From: Candidatus Hodarchaeota archaeon
Lineage (GTDB): Archaea > Asgardarchaeota > Heimdallarchaeia > Hodarchaeales > YT1-039
Direction: 5' to 3'
Assembly (NCBI GenBank): GCA_016840025.1
Contig: JAEOTF010000213.1
Location: forward strand, 1 to 23,024
DNA length: 23,024 bases
This document shows positions 16,295 through 23,024 of the stretch, piece by piece; position 1 is the first letter of the stretch, and every line of letters begins with the position of its first letter. The notes under the pieces are model-generated. The model ran no database searches. It was not told the DNA's origin and worked only from the letters and a program-made list of their open reading frames with translations. Position numbers and translations under genes: made by a program.

Positions 16295-18064
16295 TCATCT
16301 TATTTCTACCTCGGTAATTTTACTTAGGTGTTGCAACATATCCTCAATTTCTATGCATACTATAGCACCAAGAGAGAGTAACTTCTCACTAACATCAATA
16401 GGAATACTGGATTCAGATTCTTCCATGATTTGTGTCAGTTTGCCACCTATAAAGACAGGTATATTCATATTAACTTTTTTCATTTCCTTGTATAGGCTTT
16501 CGAGATAAGTAAGGGCAACACCGCTATATGTACTGATTGTTATGAAGTCTACTGTTGCATTTTTAGTATGATCGATAACAACTTTGGGGTCGACACTAAC
16601 GCCTGCATCTATCACTGTCACACCGACTCGCTTGAGTACCTCCTCGACAAGTAACTTCCCGTACTCGTGCACGTCGGTACATGTTGAACAAGCAGTGAAC
16701 CCCGCATTTTCTATCTTCTCATGAGTGTCTTTATCCAAATTAGCAATTATTTCTTCACTTTGTTTTTCTAGAACATTTAGGGTTGTTGCCTGAACAACAG
16801 GGATTCTTCCCCGAATTTCATCCTTAGATTGTTCTCCTGGACCGAAGAATTCTTCCAATTTTCTAGCTCCAATCCTTCGGATAGAGAGTAATAACTCAAA
16901 TGGATTAGTAATGTCAATCCCTGCTTCAGCTAGTCCATTGATCACACGGTCTTTGAATAATTTACCGCCTTCCACTAGTCTCTTAGCGCATCGATCTACT
17001 GCGTTAATGTCGAATACCTCTTTGAACCCTTCAGCTCGTTGAATCAACTGGTTTGCATAACGATGTGCAGCAATAATTTCGTGGGCTTCAGGGATATGTA
17101 GGGCTTCGGTTATTGGAACTGGATTGAGTCCATGACCAGTTGGATGCATTAATTGAGCAATTACGTCAACTAATAGATAACTTCCGAGATTTGCATAGTT
17201 CTCGATCTCATGAGCTCCATAGATTGTAGTATTCCCGTAAACCATGCTCCCAGGTGTTTTTGTCACTTGAACTAAGGCTCTTTGAAATGCTAACCGCGTT
17301 AAGGGATCAGAAAATGTATGCCCATAACAATGAGCAACATATCCACCGATCAGCTCTTCTATAATATATTTTTCAATCAGTACAGCGCCAATACTACATG
17401 ACATGTCGCAAAAAAGGGCTGCAAACCCATCATCCAGATTAGAATGAATCATGATCTCAACGGGTTGAACTGAACACAATACAAGAGCCTTTAATGTTTC
17501 TGCAGTAGTACCAACATCATCAGACCAGTGGGGCATTCGAAAAGTGAAATATTGACCTAAATTACCGACGCTTGTTGCTCCAGCACGTAAAGCTGCTACG
17601 GTATTCTCAACTGCTGCGGGTGTACCGATCATAAAATCTCCGAAATGTGGCGCTACTGGTACGGCTTTAGTTAAAGTACTGAAGTCTTCGGGCTTATTTA
17701 AAATTAGGCCAGTTCCTTTGGGCATTTTTCCTCGTATTTCGGCAGGATATCCCATGCTCCAATCCAAACAGATCCCATAGCGATCTACCTCATAACCTGC
17801 CATGTTTAATTGATCATATATCTCGATGAAGGCATGTTGTGTTTTTTTTAAACTACGATAACCAATCTGAGCATGAAGCATCACTTTTCCTTTTTCTATC
17901 ATCTTTTGCTTATACTCATATTCCGATTTAACATCATTAACAGTGAGAAATGGACATAAGCCTGCTATAACGTCTTGACCTAACTCTCTTCCTTGTGCTA
18001 TTAATTCTTCAGCATTCGGTAAGTTCTTCTCAGGTAAAATCTGGGTACGATCTTGAACTACCAT
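16295..18064 (-). CDS. Fused TIM-barrel and cobalamin-binding protein (glutamate-mutase-like)
   Basis: 589 residues. The C-terminal part (about 450-589) is a B12-binding Rossmann domain with the base-off/His-on signature at the textbook spacing: D464-V-H466-E-Y-G469, 41 residues, S511-T-Y, 26 residues, then GG at 540-541. His466 is the expected lower cobalt ligand. The N-terminal part (about 30-440) looks like the TIM barrel of glutamate mutase subunit E: a GNLGQYFTF segment, IMIHSNLDDG, YGHTFSDP, then helices after PVPITEALHIPEAHEI. Mutase E and S subunits are normally separate, so this reads as an E-S fusion. Substrate unknown; a methyltransferase role is less likely but open. AGAGGG lies eight bases before the ATG. 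The upstream MFS gene may supply a related substrate (inference). Confidence 0.8.
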   Translation of the reverse strand: MVVQDRTQILPEKNLPNAEELIAQGRELGQDVIAGLCPFLTVNDVKSEYEYKQKMIEKGKVMLHAQIGYRSLKKTQHAFIEIYDQLNMAGYEVDRYGICLDWSMGYPAEIRGKMPKGTGLILNKPEDFSTLTKAVPVAPHFGDFMIGTPAAVENTVAALRAGATSVGNLGQYFTFRMPHWSDDVGTTAETLKALVLCSVQPVEIMIHSNLDDGFAALFCDMSCSIGAVLIEKYIIEELIGGYVAHCYGHTFSDPLTRLAFQRALVQVTKTPGSMVYGNTTIYGAHEIENYANLGSYLLVDVIAQLMHPTGHGLNPVPITEALHIPEAHEIIAAHRYANQLIQRAEGFKEVFDINAVDRCAKRLVEGGKLFKDRVINGLAEAGIDITNPFELLLSIRRIGARKLEEFFGPGEQSKDEIRGRIPVVQATTLNVLEKQSEEIIANLDKDTHEKIENAGFTACSTCTDVHEYGKLLVEEVLKRVGVTVIDAGVSVDPKVVIDHTKNATVDFITISTYSGVALTYLESLYKEMKKVNMNIPVFIGGKLTQIMEESESSIPIDVSEKLLSLGAIVCIEIEDMLQHLSKITEVEIR

Positions 18065-18105
18065 AATACGAACCCTCTAATTTTCTAGTAAGCTGAAAAA
18101 ATATA

Positions 18106-18124
18106 GGAATAAAAGGTACAGTAC
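18106..18124 (-). promoter_or_regulatory. Candidate promoter of the B12-protein gene
   Basis: On the minus strand, CTTTTATTCC (18115-18106) is a TATA-like box about 42 bases before the start codon. The palindrome GTACAGTAC (18116-18124) touches its upstream side, where a TFB site would lie. The spacing allows a leader of about 20 bases carrying the AGAGGG ribosome site. Confidence 0.4.
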
Positions 18125-18134
18125 GCATCAAACA

Positions 18135-18162
18135 TAGCTAAAGGTAGTTAAACATGGTTAAA
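18135..18162. repeat. Three 10-bp-phased TRGYTAAA repeats upstream of the B12-protein gene
   Basis: TAGCTAAA (18135), TAGTTAAA (18145) and TGGTTAAA (18155) recur at exactly ten-base spacing. They lie just upstream of the candidate minus-strand promoter at 18106-18124. One-turn spacing puts all three on the same helix face, as expected for a cooperative regulator site. Confidence 0.6.
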
Positions 18163-18315
18163 TGTTCTTCTGCATCGAATTAGTTGTAATATTTCTAATA
18201 TGTATCATAAGTTTAATGGCATTTGGGGTAACCTCTCAAACACATGCATGTCCAAATAAGAAAATAGGTCTATATCACTCGATAGGCAGAATACTGTTAC
18301 TTCAGACACAATTCA

Positions 18316-19587
18316 TTAGGAAGGAACTACTACGATTTGTGGTACAAATTCTTCTTGTAATACATCTTTTTCATAACAAAAGTAAAAGCTAGTAAAAATA
18401 ATGACACTAACACCTTTCAGTATTAAAACAAGAATAATTAGAATTTGAACTCCATATTCTTGATAAATCCACGCTCCAAGGATGGGAGTGAAGGTAACAA
18501 GAGAAGATATAACTCCTAAGATCCCTGATGCTCTTGCTCTCATCTCAGAGTCTAACACATGATGCCAAGTAGATTCGATCACTAACTGGACAACTCCACT
18601 TAACAAGTTACTAATCATTACCAAAGTTATAAAGAAGATTGGCTTGAAATCTAAGAGATAGGCTATACTGAAGATTTCCATGATGATGATAATGAGACTG
18701 ATTTGTAATACACTGAGATAATTCTTCCGATTTTCCTTTTCATGGTGATAGACTATGTAAGAACCTATAAGACTGGCCAATTCAAAGAGCCCAAATACAA
18801 GAGCAATATTTGCAAAAGCTAGCTGGTCATAAAAGATGGCATCTTTTACACCATTGAGTGAAGTATTAGCTAATCCGATAATGAAAAAGTATAAGGCATA
18901 ACAAATGATTATGATTAGCTGGATTTTATTCAATTCGTGAAAACCAGTTAGTTTATTGATGCTAGAGGGCTTTTTTGGGGACTTTAAGAGTCTTTGATCC
19001 TTTTTCTTTGACAATTCGGGATTAAACAAGCCTAAAAATCCTAATGCAACATAAACAGTGAACAATGCTGTAAAAATGCATAGATAGAGGGCTATATTGT
19101 GCGAAGGTGAATAAAAAAACCAGATAAATAATGAGGAGGCAATAATAGAGATTTTTCCTGTAAATGCCAAATACCAAGAACTGGTGATACTCTCCTTCCT
19201 CGTTTGTGAGCCCATGTCATAATATGCCATTCGAAGACTTGAATGATGTGCCGCATCTCCCAATCCTTCTAACAGAGCAAGTGGCCAAACCAATGGAAGG
19301 AAGTTCGCATAAACTAACATAAGAGGAGCAGTAAGATAACTACCCGCTGCAATCCCAAAAGCTTTCCTCCTAGAATTATCAGCTATAAAAGCAACGAAAG
19401 GACGGCTAAAGAATGCAGAGAAAGTAATCAGACTAATAATGAATGCATAGCTTAGAAGACCTTGATCAGAGATGAAGACTTTAATCCTTAGAAGCACTAT
19501 GAATTGGAAAGCAAAATTTATCATAATCATAGATGTGAGAATAAACATCTGGAAGGTTTTTGTTGTTCGAGGAAGGCTATGTACCAT
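18316..19587 (-). CDS. Major facilitator superfamily transporter
   Basis: 423 residues with about twelve hydrophobic helices, starting at residues 15-35, and a cytoplasmic basic loop near 205-215 (KKKDQRLLKSPKK) that splits the protein into two six-helix halves. The segment RPFVAFIADNSRRKA (about 62-76) fits MFS motif A in the loop between helices 2 and 3. Substrate cannot be read; loss of acidic residues inside the helices gives no clear drug/H+ antiporter pattern. GAGGT lies before the ATG. The gene is 251 bases upstream of the B12-protein gene on the same strand, but the repeats and promoter between them suggest separate transcripts. Confidence 0.85.
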   Translation of the reverse strand: MVHSLPRTTKTFQMFILTSMIMINFAFQFIVLLRIKVFISDQGLLSYAFIISLITFSAFFSRPFVAFIADNSRRKAFGIAAGSYLTAPLMLVYANFLPLVWPLALLEGLGDAAHHSSLRMAYYDMGSQTRKESITSSWYLAFTGKISIIASSLFIWFFYSPSHNIALYLCIFTALFTVYVALGFLGLFNPELSKKKDQRLLKSPKKPSSINKLTGFHELNKIQLIIIICYALYFFIIGLANTSLNGVKDAIFYDQLAFANIALVFGLFELASLIGSYIVYHHEKENRKNYLSVLQISLIIIIMEIFSIAYLLDFKPIFFITLVMISNLLSGVVQLVIESTWHHVLDSEMRARASGILGVISSLVTFTPILGAWIYQEYGVQILIILVLILKGVSVIIFTSFYFCYEKDVLQEEFVPQIVVVPS

Positions 19588-19606
19588 TTCGATACCTCAA
19601 AAATAG

Positions 19607-19646
19607 TGACATTTGACAGCGTGATCATCTGACATAATTTGTCAAA
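19607..19646. promoter_or_regulatory. TGACA/TGTCA cluster overlapping the MFS promoter (candidate operator)
   Basis: Within 40 bases there are three TGACA sites (19607, 19614, 19630) and one TGTCA (19640). Two symmetric pairings stand out: TGACA-TAATT-TGTCA (19630-19644), and TTTGACA (19612-19618) with TGTCAAA (19640-19646). The AT core of the first overlaps a TATA-like AAATTATG read on the minus strand, about 50 bases before the MFS start. A repressor bound here could block promoter access. Confidence 0.55.
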
Positions 19647-19867
19647 AGAATGTTGATGGGAAGTTTATGTTACATAAGAAGAAGCAAACATCCGACGGAT
19701 ATATTCTTTCATACTCCATTCGTATTATAGAAGTATAAAATGTAGTAAAAAGAAAAGTAAGCGGAGTTTCTAGCTATCTTGTGTGTTTAATTACTATCAA
19801 AGGGATTGGCCTATTCACTGCTTACGTGAGCGAGCTGTATGTAATGTATCACTAAAATCACCCAGAA

Positions 19868-19901
19868 CCCTCTTTCTCTTTTTTTCCTCTTATCTTTTTC
19901 A
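19868..19901 (+). terminator. Pyrimidine tract without an annotated gene before it
   Basis: A C/T tract with a run of seven T shares TTTTTTTCCTCTT with the tract after the gene ending at 16108. If it ends a transcript, that transcript must start inside the region 19650-19860 and be non-coding. On the other strand it is only a purine-rich stretch. Confidence 0.35.
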
Positions 19902-20047
19902 CTCCTAATAAAGACTTTACAGAACATGGGTATTTTACTATTATTTGCGTGTTATGACTGTTAATATGTACGTAATATTGGAATACTACTTCAATTTAAT
20001 TTAGAAGATAATTAACAAATTCTTACACAATTTTGAGGTGTATTAAT

Positions 20048-20104
20048 TTGTTAATGAATCATCAAAATCAGCCACCTACTGGTCCAGGTCAAGGTCCACC
20101 ATAA
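20048..20104 (+). CDS. Probable Pro/Gly-rich microprotein (18 residues)
   Basis: A short frame starts at TTG 20048 (or ATG 20054) and encodes MLMNHQNQPPTGPGQGPP before TAA. TGAGGT sits seven bases before the TTG, the same leader-to-start layout as the island genes, including the TTG-start gene at 1821. A T7 run follows at 20126-20132, so ribosome site, frame and terminator line up. The Gln/Pro/Gly composition is not typical of random AT-rich DNA. It could be a leader peptide or a gene remnant. No function is proposed. Confidence 0.4.
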   Translation: MLMNHQNQPPTGPGQGPP

Positions 20105-20125
20105 TAAATAACCAACTTTTAACAG

Positions 20126-20132
20126 TTTTTTT
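20126..20132 (+). terminator. T7 run after the microprotein frame
   Basis: Seven T in a row begin 21 bases after the microprotein stop codon. This is a usual form of archaeal transcript end; there is no hairpin. Confidence 0.35.
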
Positions 20133-20260
20133 CTATACCATACTATATTATTTTCTGTGTGAGGTTAAGGGGGAAAAAAAACCCTACAATTACCAGAGGA
20201 AGGGGTTAAGAACAAGGAGAAAAGAATTTATAATGAATAATATAATAATAATTGATCTCC

Positions 20261-21679
20261 ATGACTTATTCTTATGGTGATTTTAAAGAGGCTCTTTGGA
20301 CTTTTACTACCAAAATCATCCCATCCGCTCCGTCTCATCTTCAAAAATCGTTATTAAATATAGCTTGGATTATGGGAAATTATTCACTCTCTCAAGAAGA
20401 AAGTGAAAAGTTATTTTTCGAGATTTATGAGATATGGGATAAGGGATCATTTAAGTATGAACCAAGAAAGGAATTATTGGCTTGGTGTGCATGGAAACTA
20501 CACGTATATCTGCTTTTTGATCAAAAAGAGATTGCTTTTCAGCTTTTTCGTCAATTAATGCGAACTGTGCGAAGAGGGATCTCTGAACAAGACCTCAACC
20601 AATTATGTAGTGATTCATCTACAAAATTCCCCTTGCCAAGAATACCTAAAGAGGATATAGAGTTCCTCTATACGCTTGCTAAGGTGTGCCAATCTCAACG
20701 AGGTGGTGTAACGATCAGAAGGCTAGCAGGAATGCAAAATTTGACCCATAAGAAAGTAGAAGAGTATTTAACCAAATTTGAAATAACTCTGGGCTGTATA
20801 GTAGCCGCAGAAGCTCTTGGGTTATATCATCTTTATGTTGAAGTAGAAATAGAGAATGAGGAGAAAATTTACCAGTTTTTGGAACTCCTTAAACCATTTA
20901 TTATTCGTTCTGATTTCCTTTCCCCTCTCAATCAACATTTAGATGGGCCAAAACGAATTTCCTTTCGATTCCATTATCCTATTGAGGAAAAGGATCAACT
21001 GTTCAAATGGGCTATAGATAATAGAGTTCGATTATATCGTCAAATTGAATGTCATATTTACCAGAATTTTAATATCCTTCACAAAGAGTCTTGGCATGAG
21101 AAAGAAACCTCAGAAGAGGAACAGAAAATCTTTCATGTCACTTTAATAAATACAAAAGACCAGATTGAAATAACGGAAGACATTATACGAATTATTGAGA
21201 CATATCTTATACCTACTGTCTTTTCTAAGGCACGTGTCCCCGCGACATCGGACCAGTTAATTCCTTATAAGGATTTGGGGATTTTATTTGGACTACGAGA
21301 AGAACAAACGCGACGAATGGCAGCTAGACTCTTTTCCAACCAAATATTAATAAGATATTTCTATTCATCCATATTATTCAGTCCATCTCTTATGATAGAA
21401 GGTCCAGAATTGGAGTTACATACAGAAGCGAAAAAATATCTGTATGCCCGTTTAGAGTCTTTCCTACCTTTTAACGAGGAAATTCGGACATGGGAACGCG
21501 AAAAGGTCTATCAACTCTATTCACTTGATTTATCGCCAGACCTTCTCCAAAAATATTCAATAAGGAGAATTAAAAGGCTACATTCAGGTGAATTGCCATG
21601 GATTAGAGCAGATATGTATGATTTTAATCAAGATAGCTGGAAGGTTCCTAAGCTACCTACAATTTCTGATCTGTTGTGA
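20261..21679 (+). CDS. Uncharacterised protein with two winged-helix segments and an Lrp-like alpha/beta region
   Basis: 472 residues, soluble. The N-terminal 125 residues are helical (TPR-like, weak). A winged helix follows near 137-175 (GGVTIRRLAGMQNLTHKKVEEYL). Next is a beta-alpha-beta-beta-alpha-beta-like stretch (about 187-270) that resembles an Lrp/AsnC effector domain in layout. A second winged helix lies near 318-360 (SDQLIPYKDLGILFGLREEQTRRMAARLF). A DNA-binding regulator is the likeliest role, but I recognise no named family. I chose ATG 20261 over an in-frame TTG at 20252; neither has a good ribosome site. A 15-codon frame at 20233-20280, which has AAGGAG upstream, overlaps the start and could couple or regulate translation. 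Confidence 0.7.
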   Translation: MTYSYGDFKEALWTFTTKIIPSAPSHLQKSLLNIAWIMGNYSLSQEESEKLFFEIYEIWDKGSFKYEPRKELLAWCAWKLHVYLLFDQKEIAFQLFRQLMRTVRRGISEQDLNQLCSDSSTKFPLPRIPKEDIEFLYTLAKVCQSQRGGVTIRRLAGMQNLTHKKVEEYLTKFEITLGCIVAAEALGLYHLYVEVEIENEEKIYQFLELLKPFIIRSDFLSPLNQHLDGPKRISFRFHYPIEEKDQLFKWAIDNRVRLYRQIECHIYQNFNILHKESWHEKETSEEEQKIFHVTLINTKDQIEITEDIIRIIETYLIPTVFSKARVPATSDQLIPYKDLGILFGLREEQTRRMAARLFSNQILIRYFYSSILFSPSLMIEGPELELHTEAKKYLYARLESFLPFNEEIRTWEREKVYQLYSLDLSPDLLQKYSIRRIKRLHSGELPWIRADMYDFNQDSWKVPKLPTISDLL

Positions 21680-21789
21680 ATTGTTACGATCATTTGCTGA
21701 TATTGGAAAAATTCTACTCATTTTTCTTGAGTGTGAGCACTACTGCGTCTGTTCCTATATTTAACTGAACTATTTAATTCAATCCAATC

Positions 21790-21804
21790 AAGCTTAATGT
21801 AAGC
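21790..21804 (-). terminator. Short hairpin downstream of the first DinB-like gene
   Basis: AGCTTA-ATG-TAAGCT forms a six-base stem just beyond the minus-strand stop at 21820, in the 140-base convergent gap. It is followed on the minus strand by only mildly T-rich sequence. Weak call. Confidence 0.3.
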
Positions 21805-21819
21805 TATTTGTAACTTACT

Positions 21820-22323
21820 TCATTTGTTATCTTCTGGAGCTTTAAGGGTAAAAACAGAGCATTTTTGGGTTTTATTTCCTGCTAAACGTCGGAATGAGTT
21901 TATCTGACCTACATGTGTGAGTGCATCGGAGAAAGGACCATTAATGAGGTGCCAGAAGGGTTTTTTTTCTATTGTGATTGATACAAGCTCATCATCACTA
22001 AGTTCTTGAAAATAGTCACGAAGTGTACCGAGAACATCTAACACATGATTTCGTTCTACTGTTATATCCTTTGGACGCTCCTTATCATTCCCATGCCCTA
22101 TGATATTTAGATGGATCCAGTTTACCAACCCCCAGATATGCTTTATGAGTTCACCGATGGTTTTACAGTTATTCCCAGGGTAAAAATTATAATCTTGTTC
22201 TCTCAATCCTTCCGTTGCCCAAAAAAAGCGGTATCCTAGACCATCGATGAGCCTAGTAAGCACTGCTGTACCATCCACTCGTTTAGGATATGTTGTTACC
22301 GATCTAAATTTCAAGTGGCTCAT
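21820..22323 (-). CDS. DinB-like four-helix-bundle protein
   Basis: 167 residues with the DinB/YfiT-type layout: an early helix, then NCKTIGELIKHIWGLVNWIHLNI (about residues 52-74), and a late helix THVGQINSFRRLAGN matching the family's HxxQ...RRL.G ending. Metal-binding His residues would be those in IKHI, WIH and THVGQ. Members act as metal-dependent thiol transferases or enzymes of unknown role; the name says nothing about DNA damage here. Start supported by GAGAAG upstream. It lies 53 bases after the second DinB-like gene, so the two probably form an operon. Confidence 0.75.
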   Translation of the reverse strand: MSHLKFRSVTTYPKRVDGTAVLTRLIDGLGYRFFWATEGLREQDYNFYPGNNCKTIGELIKHIWGLVNWIHLNIIGHGNDKERPKDITVERNHVLDVLGTLRDYFQELSDDELVSITIEKKPFWHLINGPFSDALTHVGQINSFRRLAGNKTQKCSVFTLKAPEDNK

Positions 22324-22376
22324 GAAAGAACACTTCTCATTATTTGAATGACTAATTGCATAACTATTTAGGATTG

Positions 22377-22874
22377 TTAAGTTAATTCAGAAGCTTGTTG
22401 ATTTAATTCATCAAAGTAAAATAGGTAATCGGTTCCGACCGTAGGTTTGTTCAGCATTTTTAATGCAAAGATCAATTGAGCTCTGTGATAAGTCGTATGA
22501 TTGACATATTGAAAATAGAAATCAGCAAGATTTAATGAAAATGGAGTGGGAAAATGACCTACTTCCACACTACCAGTGGGATGACTTGCAAATCCCTTAG
22601 CTAGATCTTGATCCCGTTCTTCCCATCTTTTTAAGAGGTTTTGATTCGTTAATCTTAGAATATATGAAGCTCTTTCCTCAAATGTGTTCAATTCGTCATT
22701 AACAATAGCAAAACATATCTCAAGTGCAAGAACGATATGTTCAGTCATAGCACGAACAGTTCCGAATGGTTCGCCTAAGTCCCGAGCAAATTCATCATCT
22801 GTCAGCTCATTGAGAATCTCTCTCATCCTTTGTCCTGCCCAAACATGATATTTACCTAAATTTTCAAGTATCAT
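22377..22874 (-). CDS. DinB-like four-helix-bundle protein
   Basis: 165 residues. It opens LGKYHVWAGQRMREIL, as many DinB proteins do (YxxWAxxR). The middle helix TEHIVLALEICFAIV supplies a His, and the late helix YVNHTTYHRAQLIFALKML gives the H-x3-H metal pair. Sequence similarity to its neighbour is low, so these are distinct family members rather than a recent duplication. GGTGA lies seven bases before the ATG. Upstream DNA carries an inverted repeat that may be its operator. Substrate unknown; bacillithiol- or mycothiol-dependent activity cannot be assumed in an archaeon. Confidence 0.78.
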   Translation of the reverse strand: MILENLGKYHVWAGQRMREILNELTDDEFARDLGEPFGTVRAMTEHIVLALEICFAIVNDELNTFEERASYILRLTNQNLLKRWEERDQDLAKGFASHPTGSVEVGHFPTPFSLNLADFYFQYVNHTTYHRAQLIFALKMLNKPTVGTDYLFYFDELNQQASELT

Positions 22875-22951
22875 TCATTTCACCATTATTAGAACAACTA
22901 TAGTAATCCGCCTTCCAAACAATTAAAATAATTTTTTGTTGATTCGTCAAT

Positions 22952-22977
22952 GTTCACTTCTTTGTTGCGAGGTGAAC
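22952..22977. promoter_or_regulatory. 9-bp inverted repeat upstream of the DinB-like pair
   Basis: GTTCACTTC (22952-22960) pairs with GAGGTGAAC (22969-22977) over nine positions with one G-T wobble, across eight bases. It lies 78 bases before the minus-strand start. It could be an operator, or a hairpin belonging to a neighbour beyond the window edge. Confidence 0.45.
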
Positions 22978-23024
22978 GCAAAAACGGATAAACCTGTATC
23001 GTTTTACCTAATAAGAACATATGT

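Larger units (their letters stand above)
19647..20260. other. Long intergenic region between the divergent MFS and two-wHTH genes
   Basis: No ORF of ordinary size is supported here. From left to right it holds AT-rich DNA; a possible long-range stem GTAAGCGG (19757-19764) with CTGCTTAC (19818-19825); a pyrimidine tract at 19868-19901; the microprotein frame 20048-20104 with T7 after it; an AT-rich stretch CTATATTATTTT (20144-20155) that could be the promoter of the gene at 20261; and purine-rich leader sequence with AAGGAG at 20214-20219. No tRNA-like cloverleaf was found. Confidence 0.5.

Noticed and set aside
18162..18392. A 76-residue + strand frame with a signal-peptide-like start (hydrophobic core, then QTHAC).
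   Set aside because: Overlaps the 3' end of the well-supported MFS gene on the other strand by 77 bases, lacks a ribosome site, and its second half is the antisense of MFS helix codons.
1..23024. CRISPR arrays, tRNA/rRNA genes, insertion sequences or phage genes.
   Set aside because: No regularly spaced direct repeats, no cloverleaf or TTCRA-type loop in the intergenic DNA, and no transposase or phage-like protein seen.

Overview
The window is low-GC, gene-dense archaeal DNA. The evidence is GAGGT-type ribosome sites about 7-9 bases before most starts, pyrimidine/oligo-T transcript ends, winged-helix regulators of archaeal style, and many secreted proteins ending in a Thr-rich stalk, an SSPSFE-like motif, one membrane helix and a basic tail. 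That tail resembles the sorting tails described for Asgard archaea (Heimdall-/Loki-CTERM) and the PGF-CTERM of Euryarchaeota. An Asgard, Heimdallarchaeota-like source is my best guess, but no rRNA or other marker gene is present to prove it.

Positions 1-156 hold the 3' end of an unknown gene. Positions 266-13620 form a surface-protein island, all on the + strand. It opens with a two-pass membrane protein that carries an outside Ig-like domain and a cytoplasmic winged helix, a plausible one-component sensor/regulator. Three tandem seven-bladed SBBP beta-propellers follow (1821-6984), then a hairpin plus T-run at 7019-7049. A second set comes next (7066-13620): four seven-bladed LVIVD-repeat propellers with a gingipain-like C25 cysteine peptidase in the middle. 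All eight secreted products share the same C-terminal anchor module although they belong to three unrelated families. Five of the seven propellers have a Cys at exactly residue 25, at the end of the signal segment. The likely logic is a regulated set of displayed beta-propellers plus a co-displayed protease that could trim them or their ligands. Ligands and function are unknown.

Positions 13796-23024 are ordinary, mixed-strand genes: a universal stress protein, a divergent pyrroline-5-carboxylate-reductase-like enzyme (-), a small secreted membrane-anchored protein, a fused TIM-barrel/B12-binding protein (-) with an upstream MFS transporter (-), a 472-residue protein with two winged-helix segments, and two DinB-like proteins (-). 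Several intergenic regions carry clear candidate operators: a 10-bp-phased triple repeat before the B12 protein, a TGACA/TGTCA cluster before the MFS gene, and inverted repeats at 15418-15443 and 22952-22977. A probable 18-residue microprotein gene with its own ribosome site and T7 terminator lies at 20048-20104.
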